64,000 nt of DNA from Hoplostethus atlanticus (GCA_034670405.1 JAXDDX010000058.1:2806309-2870308), one strand, 5' to 3'; positions 25,616 to 38,419 are shown, counted from the stretch's first letter. The notes: generated by a model not told the origin, from the sequence alone. Translations and numbers: made by a program.

Positions 25616-28500
25616 CCGCAGCCGAATATCGATTGTTTTGTAAATAGTGATATACTATTGTTTGGATTGTCTGATTTTCAGGGTGCGCAAACAGAAAATA
25701 AATTACAATAGAAATACAGAAGTAACAAAGTAACAAAGTATTACAACTAAATATTACACAACATATAAAAGAAGTTGCATAAAAATAGATATTAAATATG
25801 GCCACATAATAGGTTAATATGTAGAGCCAGTGCAACCACTGGCTGGAGAGCTTGTTAACATCCCTCTGGTCATATTGATCATGGTATAGCCGATTACCTC
25901 TCAATATTTCAGTTGTTTGAGCTTTTTTTTTGTATTTTATCTAACTAAATATATCTTTATTCAACAAAATATTAGGCTAATTAAAGGTAGCCTATGTAAG
26001 ATTTTCACTTTAGCCTAGAATCTTCTCAGTAGGTGAAAAGATATGGTGGAGGGATGAACTTCTGATTTCGCCGTTGTCCCCTGTATTCATCTCAGTATAC
26101 TTAAAAAAGCTCCTCCCCTATAACTAGAATGCCTCCCACCCCTTATAATTGGCCAGGCTCATCCAACTCTGCCTCCCCCAATGGTGGGTGCATAATGCAA
26201 ACAATGGCAGATGAGCAGCCAGATGAGCCTGATAAAGGCTGTTGGTCTTTCCATTATATACAGAGCTAACTAGGCTAATGTTATGTTTGTTACTACGTGG
26301 TGCTGTAGTGGCAGAATACTATCAACGTTATAAACTGTTTGTTTGTTATGCTAACCATGGCTAAGTATAGCCAGACGATTTGCTGAGAAATGATGAGTCA
26401 AGGACTTAGATTTAGTGAAGTTTAATCTTGTCTTCTGTGTTCTGTTCTATAAATATATGTACAGAGAGCAGAGTTAGAGATATAGAGAGATAATGTTATC
26501 ATCTATCACCTCTATTTATGATGACCATCTTGTGTTTTGGCAGACGCCTTGCTAACACACATGAATAATTGGTCAGCATGGTTTATTTTGATGTGCCATA
26601 GCAAAATTGTTAACCTTGGTGGTAAAAATCTATAGCTCACCAGCCTTAGAATGTAACCCATGCTGATCCCCAGCAATTACTGTTTCACTTTTATCTGTGT
26701 TGCACTTTGCACCACGTTTCTAGTAACATTATGATAGAAGTCATGTCACATAGCTATGAGTAATTTCCTATCATAAATATACTACTCCTACTGTAACTGA
26801 CATGTGTTGTTAGAAGTTATCACAGTTAGTGTTGAACCATTACATTAGACTTGTTTCACTGGGTGATGGGGTGTGCATGCGACGCTCTTTGGAAGGAGGA
26901 GGAGGCAGATTTTGTCTTTGTTTTGATTAGATTCATTTATTTCATTTATCTTTGTACCTGCAGGGGTTTGTATTTTACATATATCATACACAGAGTAACT
27001 TTAAACTAAATAAATCAATGCAATCAAGTACATTTAAAATAATGGCAAGTGAGAAAAATCAGTTTGATTTTGCTGACATAAATCGAGAACACACTAGTGC
27101 ACAAATTATCTTCACACAAATTATGAAATTTTGCTCACAAAATAATGGGAATCATATGTATCTACTCAAATGAACTAATATGAGGACACAAGATGTATTT
27201 TGTGTGCATGCAATACCATTTCATGCGCTCGATGTATGTTGTGCCCTCAAAATATTTTTTTTCTCATGCAGTCATGCCCAGGGTCCATTTTGGAGGAAGG
27301 TTAGAAGATCTTCCCAGAGGGAACACATGGGACTGTGAGTAGCTGGTACTCTAAGTTAGCTAATTTGATTATTATTATTAATTTGTTCACAAAGTGTTAA
27401 ATTAACTCTCATGGATGTGGACTTTATATATAAGCACTGGCATAGTGTTGATTATTACACTCTGACTGTTAAATTAACACTGACAATTTTGCTGCATACA
27501 TTGATCTAGGTTGTCATTGATAGGACTGGTTGTTGTTTTCTAGGGAACCTCTGGGTAGACTGTTCACTGCGGAAACAGGCTTTTTCATTTATTTTGTGAT
27601 TGGGTCATGGGGTGACAGCATCATGTGTACACTCAACCAACATGAGGGGCCACAAATGCCAATAGTAAAGACAACCAGACAATGCAAATTGCCCTGCAAA
27701 ATAATATTTGCATTTTTTACTAATTGTTTTCATCCAATTGATCCCATTTTCCCACACAAATTACATAACCACACTCATCAAAACCAGACCAGTTACAAGG
27801 AAGCATTAAGCTGTAGCATACCCATCCTCTGACATCACTGCACTATTATTTTGCACTGTAATCTTAATGGACATAGTAGCCATGAGAGGGTATTCCATTT
27901 AACACTGATTATTTGTTTGCCTACTTTCTGATACTGGATTGATTTACTGGAAGCTTTAAATCATACGATAAGCTGTTCGGGATTTCCTTGGTCTTCACTA
28001 CACACTTGCATACTACTTGTATACACTACTAGTCACTGCTTTTCCTACATTTTCTTGTGATCTGTGAATGATTAAAACAGGAGGTACAATTCCAAAGGTA
28101 ACAATCCAATGAGTGACAGGTCCTCTCCTGTCCCACACAATAATCAACCACAAGGTGACATACTGCATTTGTTACTGATTGGCCCAGAGAGGCACTGCAT
28201 CATTTGTAAGGGGCGACGTGCTCACTGTTTGGCTTACATTGGTGGAGATTTTTTAATGAATGACAAAGGGCAGACAGACTTGACTGCTGATAGGCAGTTT
28301 CATTAAAAAGCTCAATTTGTAGCCTTGGACTGATGGAGATGCTGCACCCTCTCATGGTCAAAAGGCAGAACAACCTTATAAGTCTTATTTCAAACATGTC
28401 TGACTCTGGCCCTCTCTGCTGGGAATAATCAGGTACTGTTTTCCTAACCACATAATAACAGCAAGTGGTGTTGCATCTGTATATACATCTGTTCAATTCT
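25616..28500. other. Intergenic AT-rich region, no gene seen
   Basis: No coding exon recognised. Around 27390-27490 two GTTAAATTAAC-like motifs in inverted arrangement suggest a small miniature element, but its ends could not be fixed. Confidence 0.5.
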
Positions 28501-29567
28501 AGGACCGTGCCTTTTCAACCTCTACATGCTCCTGTTAGGCCAAATTAGGCGAGATAACAATATTTCCTACCATTGTTACGCGGACGACACCCAAATCTAT
28601 ATAGCTCTATCCCCAAATGACTATCGTCCTATGGACCTGCTGTGCCAGTGCATTAAGCAAGTAAATGACTGGGTGTGCCAAAATTTCCTTCAGCTAAATA
28701 ATGACAAAGCCGAGATAATTGTCTTTGCTGCCAGCCAAAGAAGAAAGGCTGAAAATTGATACATACCTTGATTCCTTGTCTCTGAAAACTGAAGACAAAG
28801 CTAGAAACCTTGGTGTTATTATGGATTCAGATCTCAACTTCAACAGCTACATTAAGTCAGTAACAAAATCAGCCTACTACCACCTTTAAAACATAGCAAG
28901 ACTCAGAGGTTTCATGTTTCATGAAAAACCTATTCAGCCTTTATTACCAGTAGGCTAGACTACTGTAATGGTCTTCTCTCAGGTCAGCAGCTCGCTACAG
29001 CTCATTCAGAACACTGCTGCTAGACTTCTAACAAAGACGAAAAAGTTTGACCACAACGGCAGTTCTCAGGTCCCTGCATTGGCTTCCAGTGTGTCAGAGA
29101 ATTTACTGTAAAATATTGTTGCTAGTCTACAAATCACTAAATGGCCTAGGACCAAAATACATCACCGACATGCTCTCTCAATATGAACCCTCTAGACCCC
29201 TTAGGTCATCTGGGACAGGTCTGCTAACTGTTCCTAGAGTTAAAACCAAACAGGGTGAAGCAGCGTTTAGCTACTATGCAACAAATAGTTGGAACAAACT
29301 TCCAGAAGAACTGAGAGTTGCTCCCACACAAACTACTTTTAAATCTAGATTAAAAGTAGTTTCTGCTAAACTACAAACCTATACTGTGATCTATTCTCGA
29401 TTCTAAATCCTGCACTTCAAATGCCGTATCTGCACTGTGATTTTATTCTGTGATTTTATATGTTCTTCTTTTTAAATCTCTCATGTCTTCTTTTTAAATT
29501 TCTCATGTAAAGCACTTTGAATTGCCTCCGTGTATGAAAGGTGCTATACAAATAAACTTGACTTGAA
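28500..29567 (+). mobile_element. L2/Maui-type LINE, 5'-truncated
   Basis: The 3' part of a LINE-2-like reverse transcriptase is present with stops and frameshifts. The first part encodes GPCLFNLYMLLLGQI, then the catalytic YADDTQIYIAL motif, then NDWVCQNFLQLNNDKAEI. After a gap come LRSLHWLPVCQRIYCKIL, a LNGLGPKYI segment and RPLRSSGTGLLTVPR, close to the C-terminal domain of fish L2 elements. The element ends with the L2-like tail that reads roughly GTGCTATACAAATAAACTTG at 29540-29560. The intact YADD shows it was once competent, but the copy lacks its 5' half and is broken after the AEN-stop at 28759. Confidence 0.82.
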
Positions 29568-29692
29568 AAAAATAAAGATGTGATGTAGTCACACTTGTGT
29601 AGTGCTGCAGAGACACTAAACATGTCCTTGAAATACTTGAGATCCAAGTCAAGTCAAATTTATTTATGAAGTTACAGTGCTTAAGTGCTTAA

Positions 29693-29955
29693 GTTAGTTT
29701 TTTTCGATTGCTTTGACTCATTCTGCACAGCAGAATTTCAGTGTACAAAACTCAAAATGCAAAGTGCCAAACTGACTTTCAAAATTCATACTCTACATCC
29801 TATGCTGACATAGAAAGTGCAAAACTCTAAATCATCTGCTCCATCCTCAGAGTACAGCCACCTAACATTACAACAATGTTGCAATGCTTATTACTACAAA
29901 CACAGGTCACTAAATCAATTCAACAGGTGTTTGTAGTCATGTCTCTTTACTTCCA
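29693..29955. mobile_element. Internally deleted fragment of the long-TIR mariner-like element
   Basis: It begins with the same terminal sequence as the 39.4-kb element (TTTCGATTGCTTTGACTCA) and then jumps to the internal segment found at about 39760-39975 (CAAAGTGCCAAACTGACTTT and onward). The intervening part of the terminal repeat and the whole 3' half are missing. It is a shorter, non-autonomous relative. Confidence 0.6.
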
Positions 29956-30072
29956 GCAACCTTTCTAAAGGGTTGCTTGACAGCACCAAAAAGGCTTCAA
30001 CTATGGTACAAGCTTAAAGAACCATTACCTGGTACTATATAAAACAGTGGGGAACCACCATGGTCCTCTAGT
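29956..30072. repeat. Dispersed repeat, copy 1 of 2
   Basis: About 115 bp from ACCTTTCTAAAGGGTT to CCATGGTCCTCTAG, found again at 38420-38531 at over 90 percent identity by eye. It looks like part of a miniature element, but the ends are unclear. Confidence 0.7.
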
Positions 30073-30623
30073 GAGGGCCTACAAATTTATAAGACTCATT
30101 TTTTATGCATTAATATATTTCAGATTGTATTGTATTTCATTTGTATTCTTTAAAATCTGGAATTATTTTGAAAATTGTGTTAATTAATTGATATTTAATT
30201 CATTAAATGTATTCATTTTGTGTTGGGAAGGAAAGGGTGAACACTGAGGAGGATTGTTTTTGATTACTGAGTAGAAAGTGACTAGAAAGCTAGACACAAA
30301 CAGTTTGAAAGACACTATGACAGCATGGGCTAGAACCCAGAGGCTGCAAAATATTAATAGTTGCATGCAGGGCTTGAAATGATCACCCACCAACACACCA
30401 AATGCAGGCAAATCATTAGCTAAGGGTGATGTAACATGCTTGAGCAATACAAATGTATTGTTTGGAGTAATACAAGTAACACAAAAATGCATTGTCACAT
30501 GTCAGGGTTATGGTTGCTACTGGACCCAAAATGCACACCACGACAAAGGGAGTAGGAAAAGAGGATTTAATGAAAGAGCGGGTGAAGGGATGGTGGAGGG
30601 TGAAGAGGCTGGACTGGTTGGAG

Positions 30624-30735
30624 CTGCGGCAGGCAGGCAGGTGAGAGGGGAGCAGGCAGGTGAGAGGGGAGCAGGCAGGTGAGAGGGGAGCAGGCAGGTG
30701 AGAGGGAAGCAGGCAGGTGAGAGGGGAGCAGGCAG
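30624..30735. repeat. 19-bp minisatellite
   Basis: About five tandem copies of GCAGGCAGGTGAGAGGGGA, the fourth with one change (GGGAA). The flanks, a TGTCAGGGTTATGG-type start near 30498 and GGTATATATCCTGCAGG near 30925, resemble a dispersed fish repeat, so the minisatellite may lie inside a mobile element. Confidence 0.85.
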
Positions 30736-31159
30736 GCTGGCGGGTTGCGGCGAGGAGACACGGGGAGAGATGTTCAGGGGATCCTGGGAGATAGGAGAAT
30801 GCGGTTAGCAAAGCAGGGAAGCACACAAGGAAATAACTCAAGTACTAAAAGACAAGAGCAGCCGAGAGAGCGGCTACCTCGGTACCTGACGGAACAATCT
30901 GGCGACGAGTGATTGAAGAGCCGGGGTATATATCCTGCAGGGCTGATGGGCTGATGAAGAACAATGTTTATATTTAGTACTTTACTACAGAGAAAATGGA
31001 ATGCACAATATGATACTTACTACCAATCAATCACAGTCACTAATACCAATCACTCTCAAAATAAAGTAATTGAGAGGTCTCATTAAAAACCACATTAAAA
31101 GATTGGGGTTCTGTTATTAAAATGTATAAAATTAAATTAAATTAAATTTAAACAAATCT

Positions 31160-31430
31160 GATTGGTCCCTGGTCTTCCTGTCAGGAGAGTGAGGCCCTGC
31201 CCTCCTGTCTTCTGGAAACATCCTGGGAGGAGGTCCTGGACGGGACCAAGGAGAGTCACGTCCACCTAGCTATTCCAGACCTCAGCTGGCCTCTGACTGT
31301 ACTAGTTTTGACCTCTGACCTTTGTCCCCTCCATCCATCCCTCTATAAAGTTCAGGAAATGAGGGAGGAGGGAGGTTGAGCAGGAGGAGAGCCAGAGGGA
31401 CCTCCATGAGCACCCAGATGAAAAATATAC
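31160..31430. repeat. Partial inverted copy of the 32.48-32.76 kb segment
   Basis: The + strand here matches the minus strand of about 32480-32760. Shared stretches include the TGGTCCCTGGTCTTCCTGTC block, the CTAGTTTTGACCTCTGACCT block, and the beginning of the 166-aa ORF exon (CTCTATAAAG, TTCAGGAAATGAGG, AGGAGGAGAGCC). The exon copy carries frame-breaking changes (GTTGAGCAGG where the ORF has GTGGAGCAGG), so it is a dead fragment. Confidence 0.7.
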
Positions 31431-32074
31431 TAAAGATACTGACATTGACAAAGGAAGGGAGAGGTCAAAACTAGTACAGTCAGAGGCCAGCTGAGGTTTG
31501 GACTAGCTAGGTGGACGTGACTCTACATCAGCCCTGAAGGAGGAGTCCTCCATCTTGGGGAAGATCAGAACTCGTAATACGGGTGTGCTCGGCATTCCCA
31601 TAACAGACATCGTATTTGTGCGAGTCGTGAGTGCCTGGCTAAGAGACAAACAGAAAAAATACATCTTGTTCACCTGAAATATTGCGATTCTGTGCTGTAT
31701 CATATTTTCTCCCAACCCTATCATATAGCTACCCTATAAATGAGAAATAGACATATAAAAACAATACAAAAATGAATAAGTTTCATCTAAATGTACTTCA
31801 CCTAAACGTGTGCAGAAACATTAACTCGCGTCGCTCGTGTTTTGATGTGGGACGACTAGAAATTAGCGAGAACCAAAAAAAAGAAGTATAAAATATAGGG
31901 CCTACCCGAGAAGTGGTATTTCGAGCCCTGTGGAAGATCATGGAGGAGGGCTGTCCTTGGCTCCTCCCACTCCGAAGGCTGCAGGAGGCCAGGCCACTCT
32001 ACTGACAGGAAGACCAGGGACCTATAAAATAAAATAAAATAAAATAAAATGAAGCTGCTGGTGCAGTATAGTGT

Positions 32075-32575
32075 TCAGCGCCTGGCTCTCTTGCAGAGAG
32101 GCTGCTGACACCGAGGTTCGCTGCTGACATCCAGATCAATCAGGGGCGCGTAGACCCCCTCACTAGCAGACTCCCTGATGTCCTGGAGTCCGTCAGCTAG
32201 CGGAGTGCTGGTGACCACTGGGCAGGAGAGCGCCTCCCACAGGCGCTGCTTGATCCGCCGTCCCAGCTGCAGGCTGTAGGGACGAGGCCGGCCAGTGGAG
32301 TACCGCAACATGTGGTCCACCACAGAGTGGTAGAGCTGCTGGTACTCCGCTACAGTTCGGCCATGGATCATCAGAGGGCCAGGGGTGGAGGGCTGCAGAC
32401 ACCGGGGGCGTGGGGGGGCGGGGCGCCAGTCGGGCAGGACAGCAGCATTACGGATGAACCTTTCATCTATGTGCTCATGGAGGGCCCTCAGGCTCTCCTC
32501 CTGCTCCACCTCCCTCCTCCTCTTTTCCTGACCCTTATAGAGGGATGGATGGAGGGGACAAAGGTCAGAGGTCAA
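32075..32575 (-). CDS. Unrecognised 166-aa protein or last exon
   Basis: This is the longest open frame in the 30-41 kb zone, and its composition is protein-like rather than repeat-like. From a possible acceptor (CTCTATAAG before GGTCAGG), it runs KGQEKRRREVEQEESL (charged, probably helical), then HIDERFIRNAAVLPDW, a Pro/Arg-rich linker, TVAEYQQLYHSVVDHML, PYSLQLGRRIKQRLWEAL and a tail YAPLIDLDVSSEP ending CKRARR, a basic possible nuclear signal. I do not recognise the family. A dead inverted copy of its start lies at about 31340-31425, and the upstream duplication (32.6-34.7 kb) carries a candidate 5' exon on the same strand. The reading frame could start upstream by splicing rather than at the internal Met. 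Confidence 0.55.
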   Translation of the reverse strand: MTSDLCPLHPSLYKGQEKRRREVEQEESLRALHEHIDERFIRNAAVLPDWRPAPPRPRCLQPSTPGPLMIHGRTVAEYQQLYHSVVDHMLRYSTGRPRPYSLQLGRRIKQRLWEALSCPVVTSTPLADGLQDIRESASEGVYAPLIDLDVSSEPRCQQPLCKRARR

Positions 32576-33610
32576 AACTAGTACAGTCAGAGGCCAGCTG
32601 AGGTGTGGACTAGCTAGGTGGACGTGACTCTACCTCAGCCCTGAGGGAGGACTGCTCTCCTTGGTCCCCTCTAGGGCCACCTCCCAGGATGCTCTCAGGA
32701 GTGGAAGGACAGGAGGGCAGGGCCTCACTCTCCTGACAGGAAGACCAGGGACCAATCACAACCAGCTCTACTGCATTTTATCAACACATTTTATACTTTA
32801 TTACATTTTGACAGGGTGCTCTGGGTTTTACAGCAAAAGAGAGGTCAAGATAAACTTTATTAAAAGGATAGATATACAGTGTGATTTTACACTTTTCACA
32901 TGTATATGTTACGGTAAATGTGGGAAACTGGTACACTGGTGTACATTTATGATACTATAAGCCTCATGCTACTGTGACTAGTGTTTTCCAGGAAGCAGGA
33001 AATGTACACATTTACCAGATTTACCTTGGGAAATGTGTACACTCACCAATTCTCAATTATTTAATCATTACTTAAAATTTTAAAATATGTACAAATAGAA
33101 CTAAACAACATGGACCGTTAGAAACTGAACACTTTTCAAAGGTGTTAAATTATCAGGTACAAATATGACATATAATCCTAAATTATAGACAAATATCAGT
33201 ATTTTTAAATAAGTAAAAGTACATAACATATGTACAAAGATACATTGAATGAGGTTGGGTTGCATACTATAATAGTGAGCAAGCTGCAGTAAAGAGCAAG
33301 TGTCCATAGTATTTTGCTCTAATGTTATCTGATGGGACAGTAAAGGAACAGGGTTCAACCTTCTTCCTGCCAGTGGTCTGATGCCTGGTGGTTTTGGAGT
33401 AGCTGTGATCCACAAGGTGACGAAGCAGATCACGCTTCTGCAGCAAGAAACACACAATGTAGGATGGGAGGATGTTAACTAAAGGTTTAAAACACATTTT
33501 CTAATTTTATTAACTTTCACTGTTTCCACTGGACTGCTAGGCCTGTTAAGTGGGGAGTTGAACAAATGAGAATTATCCACCAACTGTGTTTTTACTGCGG
33601 TTTCCTGACA
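32558..33610. repeat. Tandem duplication, unit A
   Basis: From ACAAAGGTCAGAGGTCAAAA onward it matches the sequence starting at 33614, an offset of 1056 bp. Shared parts include the ACTAGTACAGTCAGAGGCC block, the GACAGGGTGCTCTGGGTTTT block and the candidate exon near 33.3-33.4 kb. By eye identity is high (above 85 percent) with several indels. Confidence 0.8.
33267..33437 (-). CDS. Candidate exon (57 codons including stop) in duplication unit A
   Basis: After a good acceptor (TTCTTGCTGCAG) the minus strand encodes KRDLLRHLVDHSYSKTTRHQ, TTGRKKVEPCSFTVPSDN and a short tail ending in a stop. The paralogous stretch in unit B keeps the frame HLVDHTYCRTTRHQTT but lost the acceptor. A methionine codon followed by GAGAAG and GTGAGG at about 34958-34963 (minus) could be a first exon reading Met-Glu-Lys in frame with it. 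The family is not recognised, and whether it joins the 166-aa ORF downstream is speculation. Confidence 0.3.
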   Translation of the reverse strand, partial: KRDLLRHLVDHSYSKTTRHQTTGRKKVEPCSFTVPSDNIRAKYYGHLLFTAACSLL

Positions 33611-33613
33611 TTG

Positions 33614-34745
33614 ACAAAGGTCAGAGGTCAAAACTAGTACAGTCAGAGGCCAGCTGAGGTGTGGACTAGCTAGGTGGACGTGACTCTACCTCATCCCTGA
33701 GGGAGGACCTGCTCTCCTTGGTCCCCTCTAGGGCCACCTCCCAGGATGTCCTCAGGAGTGGAAGGACAGGAGGGCAGGGCCTCACTCTCCTGACAGGAAG
33801 ACCAGGGACCAATCACAACCAGCTCTACTGCATTTTATCAACACATTTTATACTTTATTACATTTTGACAGGGTGCTCTGGGTTTTACAGCAAAAGAGCG
33901 GTCAAGATATACTTTATTAAAAGGATAAATAGATAGAAAATAAACATGTTCACATGTATATGTTACGGTAAATGTGGGAAACCGGTAAATGTGTACATTT
34001 ATGATACTGTAAGCCTACTGTGACTAGCGTCTTCCGGGATGTGCACACTTACCAGATTTACCTTGGGAAATGTGTACATTTACCATTTTATCACATTTAC
34101 TATAACGTATACATTCATTAGGTACAAAAATGTCGAGTTAGATAATCGTAAAATAAAACTTTTAAATATATACAAAGAGAATTAACAACATGGACAGTTA
34201 GAAACTAGACAGTTTCAAATGTGTTAAATTATCAGGTACAAATATGATACATAATCCTAAATCAATGACAAATATATTTTTTTTAAAAAGTACAAATACA
34301 ACAGATGTACAGAGATACATTGATGAGGTTGGGTTGCATACTATAATAGTGAGCAAGCTGCAGTAAAGAGCAAGTGTCCATAGTATTTTCTTAATGTTAT
34401 CTGATGGGACAGTAAAGGAACAGGGTTCAACCTTCTTCCTGTTGGTGGTCTGATGCCTGGTGGTCCTGCAGTAGGTGTGATCCACAAGGTGAAGAGGCAG
34501 ATCACACGGTGTAGGATGGGAGGATGTTATCTGGAGGTTTAAAACACATCTTATGACACATTCAATTTCACAATTTACTATGAAAGAGCACACACACTTT
34601 AGGATGGGAGGATATTAACTGGAAATTTAAATATTCTCCGATACATTGAATTTCGCAATGTCGTGCAATAAAGAGAAACATTTGCCAACTTGAATTGTCT
34701 TTTACTATTTCCAGTGGACTGCTAGGATTGTTAAGTGTCCTGACA
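33614..34745. repeat. Tandem duplication, unit B
   Basis: Second copy of unit A. The + strand at 33718-33900 repeats 32661-32843 almost base for base. In the candidate exon region, roughly 19 bp including the TTGCTGCAG acceptor are missing, so this copy probably cannot be spliced like unit A. A second partial repeat of the exon flank (GGATGGGAGGATATTAACTG) follows near 34600. Confidence 0.78.
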
Positions 34746-35783
34746 TTGAACTGGAGAGGACGGAAACGTATTTGAATTCAGAAAAGATAACTGACTAAAA
34801 TATCAAATTGCTCGTCAGAAGAAAAGTAAATAAAGAATGTATTTGTTGATGGAAAACTACACGTGGTATTAATATTATCTAGTCCTGCTATTTTTTTTGC
34901 CGTCGACGCCTCCTCGGTGTTTTACCTTCGACCTTAAAGTTTTCAGCCTCACCTTCTCCATGATGAAAACTGGTGAACTGAAGTCGAGTAAAAGCTCCGA
35001 GGAAGATTAATTCGTCGTGGAAAAATAGTTTTGGTGTAGTAGAACTTGTTCAGCACAATTTGCGTGAGTATTTCAGTCTGAATTTCAGAGAGAAATGTGA
35101 GAAAATTTTGAATGATGCTCGTGCAGTTCGAGAGAAACCATAGCAACCTATGGATGCACGAGGTTCTACCTGATGGATATCGAGGAGGTTTATGTATTGA
35201 TCATTTAAGCTTTTGACGACACCTCTAAATAATACAATAAACTAAAGATCATTTATAAATCTAGAAATGTATTCAGCACGTGCATGAATTTGGAATTATA
35301 TGCGGACCAATGTATTTTTGCTGTGCTCAACTAATGGTTCGTTATATCACATGATAAACTATACTAGATGGACTCGTTTTTAATTGTGTACATTTCCAAG
35401 GTCTCCCCAAATGAAGACTCAGATTGATTGAACTTTTTTTCTTCATTGAAAGAGGTAGAGGTATGAAATGAACTTCATTCTGTTCAGACACTTCCCCTCT
35501 AAGATGCACGGGCATTCATTTAAAAAAAATTGACTTCAGTGCTTTTAAATGGCGCATAAATGCAGAAAATACACTTAAATGAGCAAAGGTACACAATTAC
35601 ATAAGATAGAGGCATGAAATTAACTTCATCCTGTTCAGACACTTCCCCTCTAAGATGCACAGGCCCTCATCTTTCAAACTTTTACTTTTTAATGACTGTT
35701 AAATGCTAAATGACTGTAATGTAATGGGGACAAAGTGGAGATTGATGCATTTTGCTGTTGAAACTGTAACATTTTTCTCCCAG
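34746..35783. other. AT-rich region with a short direct repeat
   Basis: No gene recognised. A direct repeat of about 60 bp (TTCAGACACTTCCCCTCTAA and flanks) occurs at 35457-35520 and 35609-35672. A minus-strand ATG in good context lies at about 34961 (see the candidate exon in unit A). Confidence 0.5.
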
Positions 35784-35899
35784 AGGAGGATGACACTGGG
35801 CCCTCCTACTATGGTTCTCTAACTGCCTCTGAGCTGAGCCCGGATGTTCTGAAATCTTGGAAACAACTACATGGCCATATAAAAGAAAATGTCTCATGA
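35784..35899 (+). CDS. Candidate terminal exon, family unknown
   Basis: Following a strong acceptor (ACATTTTTCTCCCAG), one frame reads EEDDTGPSYYGSLTASELSP, then DVLKSWKQLHGHIKENVS and a stop. The composition is protein-like, but there is no recognised motif and no partner exon was identified. It may belong to the degraded gene fragments that follow. Confidence 0.25.
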
Positions 35900-36420
35900 C
35901 TACTAAAGTGGCACACACACAAAAGAGAAAGTTTTAGACAGAATTATAACCGATAATTATAACACGACATATTGTTCAGATAATATTCAACTCTACTCCT
36001 GTTTCCTCAAATCCCCCCAGATCACTGTCATACCGCCATACTTATTTTTTCATTAACAAGTATAACCTATGAATCAAATAGTAATAGTTTAACCAATCAG
36101 AACTATTGCCATAGCTAATATAGATCAAGTAGTGAATTACATCATACCTTAGCTGCCTAACCTTTAGTCATATGTGTTAATGCAACTTTTACATTGTAGG
36201 TGCTTTGGCGTTACTTTAAAAAAAAGAGGAAAACCGGACACAAAACGATGTAATAACATTTATATCAGCTATAACACTGCACTCTCTATACTGTAGACAA
36301 CATTTTGTTTTGGTGGTGAAGTTTTCCACAGTGAACTGAGTGACAACAGGATAAAAGCTCAATGCGAGCTTTGAGCTCCGGTCTAGAGAGCTCCATACCT
36401 GACCTGAAGCTGTGTTTTGT
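35900..36420. other. AT-rich region, no feature recognised
   Basis: No exon or known repeat recognised between the candidate exon and the kinase-like fragment. Confidence 0.5.
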
Positions 36421-36619
36421 CTCCAGCTAAGGTATACAGTGGAGATTCAGCCACCAGACTTTACTCAACTCTGGAGCCAAAATAAGATGTTTTTTCCACT
36501 CACCATCTCTGGAGACTCAAGGTACCACCATTCCACTGCTATGACTGTTGCTGTCTCTCTCTGTCCATCCATCTATCTAGTTTACTGTATTGAGGATAGA
36601 ATTGCTCACTACAACACTG

Positions 36620-37242
36620 TCTATTCAGACACCAGTAGTGGAATGAGACGAAGATTCAGTCTGCAGAGACCAGGCGGTGCAGGTTCAACTCCCTGGATGA
36701 CATTAGGCAAACATGTGGTCTCTCGTCATCATTTAACTTCTAGGAATGGAACACGAGATTATTTCTCAAGGATATCTTTCACTCAAGAATCTCCAGGAGG
36801 TTTCATTCACTAGCTCCATTGCCATGATCCAGGAAGGTGATTTGAGATGCACCTGACCTCTGTTGTTTATTCAACTTCCAGGTCAACCTACCCTGTCATG
36901 CAAGGGCAGCAGGTAACATTGCTGAGTTTAATGACCGGTGGAAGTTTGTAGATGTGCTGAAGCAGATGTTGCAGCTGGACGCCAGCACACAAATAACACC
37001 CAGTCAGGTTCTGGAGCGTCCATTTATCAGCATGGGCCACCTAGTGGACATCTTCCACCACAGCTCCCAGTAAGCCTGTCCTAAGATGCTGTGTGCTTAT
37101 GTGGGTGGATGAAGTTGGCTGATTCACTCATTCATTGTCTTCCAGTGTCAAGTCCTGTTTTAAGATGATGGACATCTGTCAGAAGCAGATTCTGACAGAT
37201 CCAGACCCAGGTCAGGTCAAGGATGAAAAGGAAGAGGATTGA
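36620..37242 (+). pseudogene. HIPK-like protein kinase fragment (C-lobe)
   Basis: This matches the C-terminal kinase lobe of homeodomain-interacting protein kinases, a family strongly expanded in fish. Around 36645-36735 one frame reads RRCRFNSLDDIRQ and then hits a stop. An exon at 36882-37069 encodes WKFVDVLKQMLQLDAS, TQITPSQVLERPFISMGHLV and DIFHHSS. After the donor GTAAGC, the next exon (37146 on) continues HVKSCFKMMDICQKQ, the HIPK signature, then a Glu/Asp/Lys-rich end with TGA at 37240-37242. The N-lobe, the VAIK lysine and the HRD and DFG loops are not found. A further possible exon (about 37342-37412) reads DKMTQENNKRRGMFGCGEG in a shifted frame. With the catalytic core missing it cannot be an active kinase as seen, so it is called a pseudogene fragment. 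Confidence 0.6.
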
Positions 37243-37600
37243 GGTTGCAGCCGAGGAGAGTTGCAACAGGTAGGTGTTGTATCATCTATCTTGGTTGACT
37301 ATTAAGATTCAAGAGGTTAAAACAACCTTCGATCTCTGCAGGAGCTCAGACAAGATGACCCAGGAAAATAATAAGAGGAGGGGCATGTTTGGATGTGGTG
37401 AGGGGAGACACAGGTAGGCTGACCTACAGTTCTCTTTCAGTTAGTTCAGATTTTGAGAATTTGAAAGTTGTACATTTTGTCAAAAATTCTTATATCCAAT
37501 TCATACAGAATGTATTTGAAATGACAGCTCTATTATTTTAACGTGAACTGCACTTTCGATTTACGTTTTGATTGGTTGTTAAATGAAAGAAAGGGCTTAA

Positions 37601-38419
<819 letters not shown>

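Noticed and set aside
30416-30841. 141-codon minus-strand frame with repeated CSPLTCLLPSHLPA
   Set aside because: It is the translation of the 19-bp minisatellite.
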